Assembly (NCBI GenBank): GCA_036936605.1
Contig: JAUPFV010000001.1
Location: forward strand, 69,769,910-69,833,909
Length of the DNA stretch: 64,000 bases
Source: Limnanthes douglasii subsp. nivea
Lineage: Eukaryota; Streptophyta; Magnoliopsida; Brassicales; Limnanthaceae
Direction: 5' to 3'
The notes under the pieces are model-generated. The model did not search any database and was not told the DNA's origin. It worked only from the letters and a program-made list of their open reading frames with translations. The position numbers were made by a program, and so were the translations under genes. This document shows positions 58,355 to 64,000 of the stretch, one piece after another (the stretch's first letter is position 1; each line of letters starts with the position of its first letter).

Positions 58355-61245
58355 TTACGCACTACCACTGGAAGACCCTTCTGATGAATCTTCTTCTTCT
58401 TCCTCTCGTTCGTCTTCACAAATAACTCCTATGTGATGATCTTTTCCGGGAACCTCTTGCTAGAAATACCCAAGCACCAAATTGGAGAAATGATAACGGA
58501 GGTTTATAAATCAGTGTAGCCTTAGCATCGGCAACTTGGGCATTCATGGTGTCTAAGAATTTTCAGGGAAACTTGTTATTCGTCGCTTTCATTTCCCTTG
58601 TCAAATCGATACGGAGTTTCCGAAGGTATTTAGTACCCCAGGTTAAATGAAAATGGTTTTGAAGTTTTTGCACGGCTAAGCTCCAAATAGTGTCATCCCG
58701 CAGGCCCTCAAGTCTTTCTTTGAAGACTGCAAGGCCTTAATGGCCTTCTCATACTTGCCTCGTGTTTTCATCAATTTCTCATATTTCTCTTAGAAATATT
58801 TCTCGGCCGATTTAGCCCATGCAGTGGCCCGATCGACCCTTTCTCGGGTATCTAGTTCCCTTAAATAGAGATATTGCACCCACAGCTGCCTTTTCAGTTT
58901 GGATATTAGGTTTTTAACCTCTGATAGCTTGTTGACTAAATTAATGGCCTTCCTTTCTTTTAAAGATATCGATGTCGTGCCGCCATATGATATAGGAATA
59001 CAATGCATGTATCTGACCTTTTCAACTGAAAATACCCAGCATGAGAAGAGTCGTCGGACAAATTGAGATCAACGAGACTCTCGTTTGAGGGGAGATAAAC
59101 CATTGATAGCGGGTCGTCCAACATTACTCTTCATTTGGGAGAATTGTATCATCTACCAGGGGAGATATATCTGTCTCACCAAGGGGGATGGTATCTAAAG
59201 GATCTGACCTCTCTAACGGCAGCGAATTATCAGCGGCGTGGTCCTCGGTTGTAGCATGGTCTTCTATCAATTTTTTCGCATATTCTGTACCATGATCTCC
59301 TTCAGGATGAATAATGTCGGTACCCCAATTTGTAGGACTTCCCTCTTCAAAAATATTTTATGTTCTTCTTGACCTCTCGGGTTTTATTTGACACCCTATC
59401 GTCGGATGCTGTCTTTTTTCGCTTATCCCCATTTTCTTTTGCCTATCATCGCTGAAAGAAATGCCTACTTTGGCTACAACTTCGTCAAGCATTATCATAG
59501 GTTCGAGGTCATTAGTTTCAACCTCTGTCTCAGCCACCCTAGCTTCATAGGAATCATCATTATTAGGTCATTTGTTGGGCGCCCTATTGCGTTTTGGCAC
59601 AATCACTTTTTCATCAGGGGCTTGTAGCCTTTCGACTAGATCAGTCGGATCGAGGTAGTTCATCAATTGCTCAACGGTCATGATATTGTCTGAATAGCAC
59701 CAGAGATTGATGTTGATTAAGTTACAAGGGAGAAAGCATCGATGGAATTCCCTCCCTCGGTTTCTCCGAGCCCAGTCATGCAATTCCTTAAAGGTCTCCT
59801 AGGACGACTCCAGATACTCATTTTCAGAGCTTGCAGTTTATTCGAAGCTGTTAGAGAAAATGTTCTCGGTAAAAGAAATAAAAAATAAAGGTTTATACAT
59901 ACCTTCCCATACTCACTTGTATCTAAGACGCCTCAGATTCTTTTTCAAATGAGGACGTTCATTCTCCCAAACCCCGCTAATAAAGATAAAGCGATGCTTC
60001 CATACTTTATCAACCTCTAGTAGATCATTTACTATCTTCATATTGTTGGCTAAAGAGATGTAAAAGAAGGGAAGTTTTGGTGCCTTCGATATGTCATTCA
60101 TTGCCATAAACTCTTCCATCGAAATTAATATCCCTGATAAGCATGATGCGATCATACACGCCATCAGCGTCAACTAAGCGTTTGGAGTAAATTGAGAGGG
60201 GCATAATTCAACCAGCTCAAAATATCTTACTATGTCCAGATCTAGCGGAAATCGGATTCCCCAATTGAGAACATTCGAGAACACGACTAACTGCATATCC
60301 CTCGCAGATAAGGGCATTTCCCCAGGCGTTGGGAAACGGATGTTTACACTTTCGAGAGTTCCTCATCTAATTATAAGCTCTGACACCTTGTGAGGACCAT
60401 AGTAGAGATATTTGTGGCTGAAAAGGGTAACAATGTGTGGCTTGGTCAAGCTGTTGTGATAGCCTGTCAATACTTCGGTAATTTCATGGAGCAAAGGTTT
60501 CTCTTCCTCAACATTATTAGTAGTCATGGGTTTCTCCCTACTGTGTTGTTTTCCATCTCTATGGAAAACCGCGTCTGCGTCAACGTCAGGTTGACAGGCG
60601 ACATCAGGAATATCGGAGCACCGGAATTCTCAGTCTCAACAATGTTAAACGTTAATTTTTTTCTTTGATTTGGAAGGAAATCCTTCTTTAATGATGTCTG
60701 ATTCGTTGGCGGCGGCATGAAAAGTTCCGATGATACTGTCAATAACATCAGGAGTCTGTTTACGTATGGTTTTTACGGGCATCGTTAGTTTTTTAGATAA
60801 TTGGAATTTTTTGGGCTTAGTTTTAGGTAGCAGGCCCCCTTTGGCGACGGCCAACTCCTTAGGGGTGGATGTAGATGCATTTATGCTAATACTCGTTTCA
60901 GGGAGTTTGTTTGAAGGTGTTGCTTCGTCTTTAGACTTTCCAGCAAAATTGTCTTCACGAATCATTTGCGTATCCAAAAAGGAGTTGCTGCACTACACCC
61001 TTAGCAGTGGTAGCAATATTATGACTAGTCTGAATACCAACGATATTCGAACTTATTTGGACAAGCTTAGGAGCGTCGTACGATGAAGCGATCGATTCTC
61101 TCATGGCCAAAAATTGAGAATTGGGTGATAGTGGAGTTTTTGTTTTTGAGTGGGATAATTGCCCAAAACAAGAAGGGTGATTCTGGCTGCTTTGATGACT
61201 ATGATCGAACTTCGAGGTTGGTATGCGTATGGTAAGGGTCGACAT
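58355..61245 (-). pseudogene. Element C antisense ORF (Tat extra ORF)
   Basis: Starts near 61245 on minus with a Ser/Thr/Pro-rich N-terminus (MSTLTIRIPTSKFDHSHQSS), continues through a Lys-rich block (60977-60645, TKPKKFQLSKKL), then the conserved domain at about 60020-59930 with VWKHRFIFISGVWENERPHL. A coiled-coil-like part follows at 59008-58790 (ERKAINLVNKLSEVKNLISK). The acidic C-terminus EREEEEEDSSEGSSSGSA ends at a stop at 58357-58355. The same domain and acidic tail occur in element B. The role of these antisense proteins is unknown. Several stops and frameshifts break the frame. Confidence 0.65.
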
Positions 61246-61264
61246 GCGTATGGTAAGGGTCGAC
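61223..61264. repeat. 20-bp direct duplication
   Basis: TGCGTATGGTAAGGGTCGAC is present twice in a row within the antisense ORF of element C. Confidence 0.85.
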
Positions 61265-62155
61265 CGCGGTGGAGGATTTGGCTTGACAAAATGATTTTGG
61301 TCATGATCAAAAGTATTATAGAAGATCGTGCGAGAAGATAGCTTTGGGGAACTATCGATTACGCCAGCAGCTCCATATTCGGAAGCTCTTTCAAATATAT
61401 TGAAATAGCCGTAGATGTCGAAGATAGCTTTTTTTAATTTGTTTCGGGTTTTTCATAAACTGAGGTGATAATACATTTTCTTTTTCTAGAAAAACTGATC
61501 GTCAAATATCTCTTTCTCTCTCTACAAATTCTCTTAAGGAAAATAGTGAAACAATGATGAGTATTTATAGACGAGTTACCCTATCAACGATTACTTTTAT
61601 GGAGAAGTGCAATCGATTGAGTATTAGAAAGTCCAAGATTCGTTTTTCAAAAAGAAGAATTGACACGCATCGAGTAACCAGCAGACGTGTGGCCTGTATG
61701 ACACGCATGCAGGGCTCGTAAGCTAACACCATCATTTGAGCCTCGGGCAGTTCAAGAGACATCTTCTTGAGAAAGCATAAGCAACACATGTCTAGCGGGT
61801 AAAATCCACGTGTTAGACCGCGACATGGTTTCCTTTTCAGCAAGACCAATGGGCCTAATAAGATTAAATAATGCAAAAAGGCCCAACCAACGTAGGCACT
61901 AAGTGATCTCCTAGGTTTTTTAAAAAGTACAACTTTGTGCAAGGCATATAGTAAGATAACATAGGATAAACTCATTCCAAAGAATGTCAATGAATAGGAA
62001 CACTTGGCAAATTAATTTGTTAAATTCAATAAAGAAACTGTCCCAATACACTAGGTAAGATAACATCGCAAACAGACCCTGAATACTCAGAAGCCAACGA
62101 TGTGATATCCTGACCCTAAGGCTGGTATCGTAGTCTTTGCTTAATTTTCTCCCAA

Positions 62156-62169
62156 AGATTAAGGGGGCT
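62156..62169 (+). other. Polypurine tract of element C
   Basis: GATTAAGGGGGCT lies directly before the 3' LTR. Confidence 0.75.
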
Positions 62170-62171
62170 AC

Positions 62172-62530
62172 TAATAAGGGTGTAAATTATTCGGGCCCAA
62201 ATGGGTCGGCAAAATACAAGGATAATTCTGTTATAAAATAACGGTTTGTACAATAATGATAAAATAGGAAATATGAATGATTTATTTGTAAATAGAGAAT
62301 GTATGAGTAAGATTAGACTAAATGAGGTTAAAAATAAGATAAAGTGGGTCAAGGCCCACTACTTTTACTATATAACGTAAGATTCTCTTTATGGGGAGGG
62401 ATGCAAATTTATTATTAAATAAGAACTTTTTACAACTTTCTATTTCTAAAATACGGTGTTTCTCTCTCTACACCCCGTTACGACTTTGTCTGGTAGCGGA
62501 TTTAGGGTCCGGATATTTCTACAACCATAA
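62172..62530 (+). repeat. 3' LTR of element C
   Basis: It starts TAATAAGGGTGTAAATTATT (TA in place of TG) and ends CAACCATAA. It carries AAGTGGGTCAAGGCCCACTA and the TATA region CTATATAACG. A short insertion near 62445 (CTAAAATACGGTGTTTC) distinguishes it from the 5' LTR. Confidence 0.85.
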
Positions 62531-62535
62531 CATAC

Positions 62536-64000
62536 GATATTGGTTTACTGGTAACATAATACCGTGAATTTGAAGTAAGTATGATCGACAAGAGTTCGAA
62601 AACTTTGACCATGTCTAAGCATGCCCAATAAAACGATGATGATTACATTGAGGAAGAAATACTGGTGATTGGTTCTTTGATCTGTGGTTACGATAGCGGG
62701 CGTAGGCTCCATATCATAGTTGAAAATATGTAAACCTACAAAAACTTAATCAATTCAACGTGTTGAGAAGTCACATAATATAGGTAGATATAACAAACGT
62801 GCTAAAAGAAATCCAACCAAAATGGAGAATTCATTTTCCGAACATATAATCGAGCAAACCGATAGTACAAAAACCATATCGTGTCTAAATCATATTTCTC
62901 CAACTACAATCGAAAGTATCATCAGATCATTAGTAAGTCAAATGAAATATATATTGGCTACTAAAAATAATAAAGCTCCAACCCTTCCCAACCTTCTTAA
63001 GGTGAAAATATTTAGTGATACATCATTAATTTTGCAATATCTCCTCTAATATTTACATTCATCCATACATGATTGCAAAGTCATGATGGTCTCAGATCCG
63101 TTACACAAAAAGTTTATGACAAACATGTATGAAGACATGTGAAGTCCGCACTAAAGGAAAAAATATATTATCAGACTTACCTTTTTACGAAGTAGATTAC
63201 GATAGTCGTGAAAGAGTTGATGATGAACTACGTAGGCTCGATTGTATAACCCTAATTGTTAGTCTAAGAAAATTTGATGATGATTCCTGAAATTTATTTT
63301 GTGCTTGTGATTGTAATTAAGTGCATGATATATATAATTTATTCATCAATCATGAATATTTGTTTATTGCTAAAAGGTGTTTTCCCCTTTATTACTCAAA
63401 GAAAAGAGATTATTATTGTTATTGTGCACGACAATCACTTTACCAGTGTAAGTAAAATTTTAATTGAATACAAACGAAATAGAATTATAATTTTATATCA
63501 TACTAGAATATTAATTGATTTTTTATTGGTTACCATATATTCAACCAGACCATTACCAGTAATTTATCTTTTATATATTGCATATGCTTCCGCAAAGGCT
63601 AAGAGTTGTTGTCTCTAATTACATTGAATAATTTTTACACTTTATGGAATCAAACCTCATAATCCTTCGGCTCTATAAAACCCATAAGTGATGGACTTAA
63701 CTACGAATTAAAATTATTAAGTAGTTTTTTATTAACATTCTACCAGAAGTTTGTAACATTTAATCCAAAGAATATGTTATCATTTCATTTAAGTTTGTTA
63801 CTTTCTATGTTTCTTCGTTTTTTTCTATAATACTACTCAGTTATACTTCAAATAACTTAATAATAAAGCAAATGATTACAACAATAATATTAAAAAGATG
63901 AAATGATTATAACGATAATATAGAAAACTAAACTTGAAAACATTGATATTGTATAGCTAAAGTTGAAAACAACGAACTAGGTTAATAAAAACAACGAGAC
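62536..64000. other. Unassigned DNA right of element C
   Basis: The frame 62822-63049 (plus, 75 codons, MENSFSEHIIEQTDS start) and the hydrophobic frame 63274-63618 show no known motif. Both could be chance frames. No repeat structure was recognised. Confidence 0.4.

Larger units (their letters stand above)
51420..62530 (+). mobile_element. Near full-length Tat-type Ty3 retrotransposon (element C)
   Basis: The element is about 11.1 kb with LTRs at 51420-51768 and 62172-62530, primer-binding site, gag, protease, RT, two RNase H domains, integrase, antisense ORF and polypurine tract in the Tat order. A target duplication CATAT/CATAC lies at 51415-51419 and 62531-62535. All coding parts contain stops and frameshifts and the LTRs differ at many sites, so it is inactive. 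Confidence 0.92.

Overview
The window is repeat-rich, AT-rich nuclear DNA from a flowering plant, most likely a eudicot. The evidence is GT-AG introns, Tat-type Ty3 retrotransposons with antisense ORFs, L1-like LINEs with a terminal RNase H domain, MULE and hAT DNA transposons and an intact ten-exon UNC93-like gene. No rRNA, tRNA, CRISPR array or bacterial-style operon was seen. I do not assign a species.

Two host genes look intact. One is a single-exon gene for a small two-helix membrane protein (6526-6882, minus). The other is a ten-exon UNC93-like 3 gene (34470-38137, minus) whose splice sites and phases all join into 435 codons. Almost everything else is mobile DNA in various stages of decay.

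Layout: 1-1232 is the 3' end of a Tat element (D) with an open antisense ORF, polypurine tract and 3' LTR. 1860-5700 is a degraded LINE on minus. 7850-17960 is a large MULE with a mudrA-type transposase on plus and a converging Ulp1-like peptidase gene on minus; its introns and spacers are packed with a degenerate repeat of about 24 bp. 20348-21434 is an internally deleted TTF-type hAT element sitting inside an older repeat. 21610-22150 is a plant-mobile-domain remnant. 23457-31350 is a Tat element (B) that lost protease and most of RT. 33250-33990 is a second MULE transposase remnant of the Jittery/FAR1 type. 38303-41701 is a hAT-like non-autonomous element just upstream of the UNC93-like gene, filled with tandem repeats, hairpins and a foldback. 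41702-45990 is AT-rich DNA with GC-rich hairpin islands and duplications. 45990-50590 is a second LINE (plus), broken by a solo LTR of family D and by a 3' fragment of family B. 51420-62530 is a nearly full-length Tat element (C) of about 11.1 kb. The last 1.5 kb is unassigned.

The transposons form a nested history: D-family LTR into LINE 2, B-family tail joined into LINE 2, hAT into an older interspersed repeat. The most unusual structures are the MULE/Ulp1 unit with same-orientation repeats in introns of both opposed genes, and the cluster of perfect palindromes, some centred on TATA boxes, between 39.9 and 43.6 kb.
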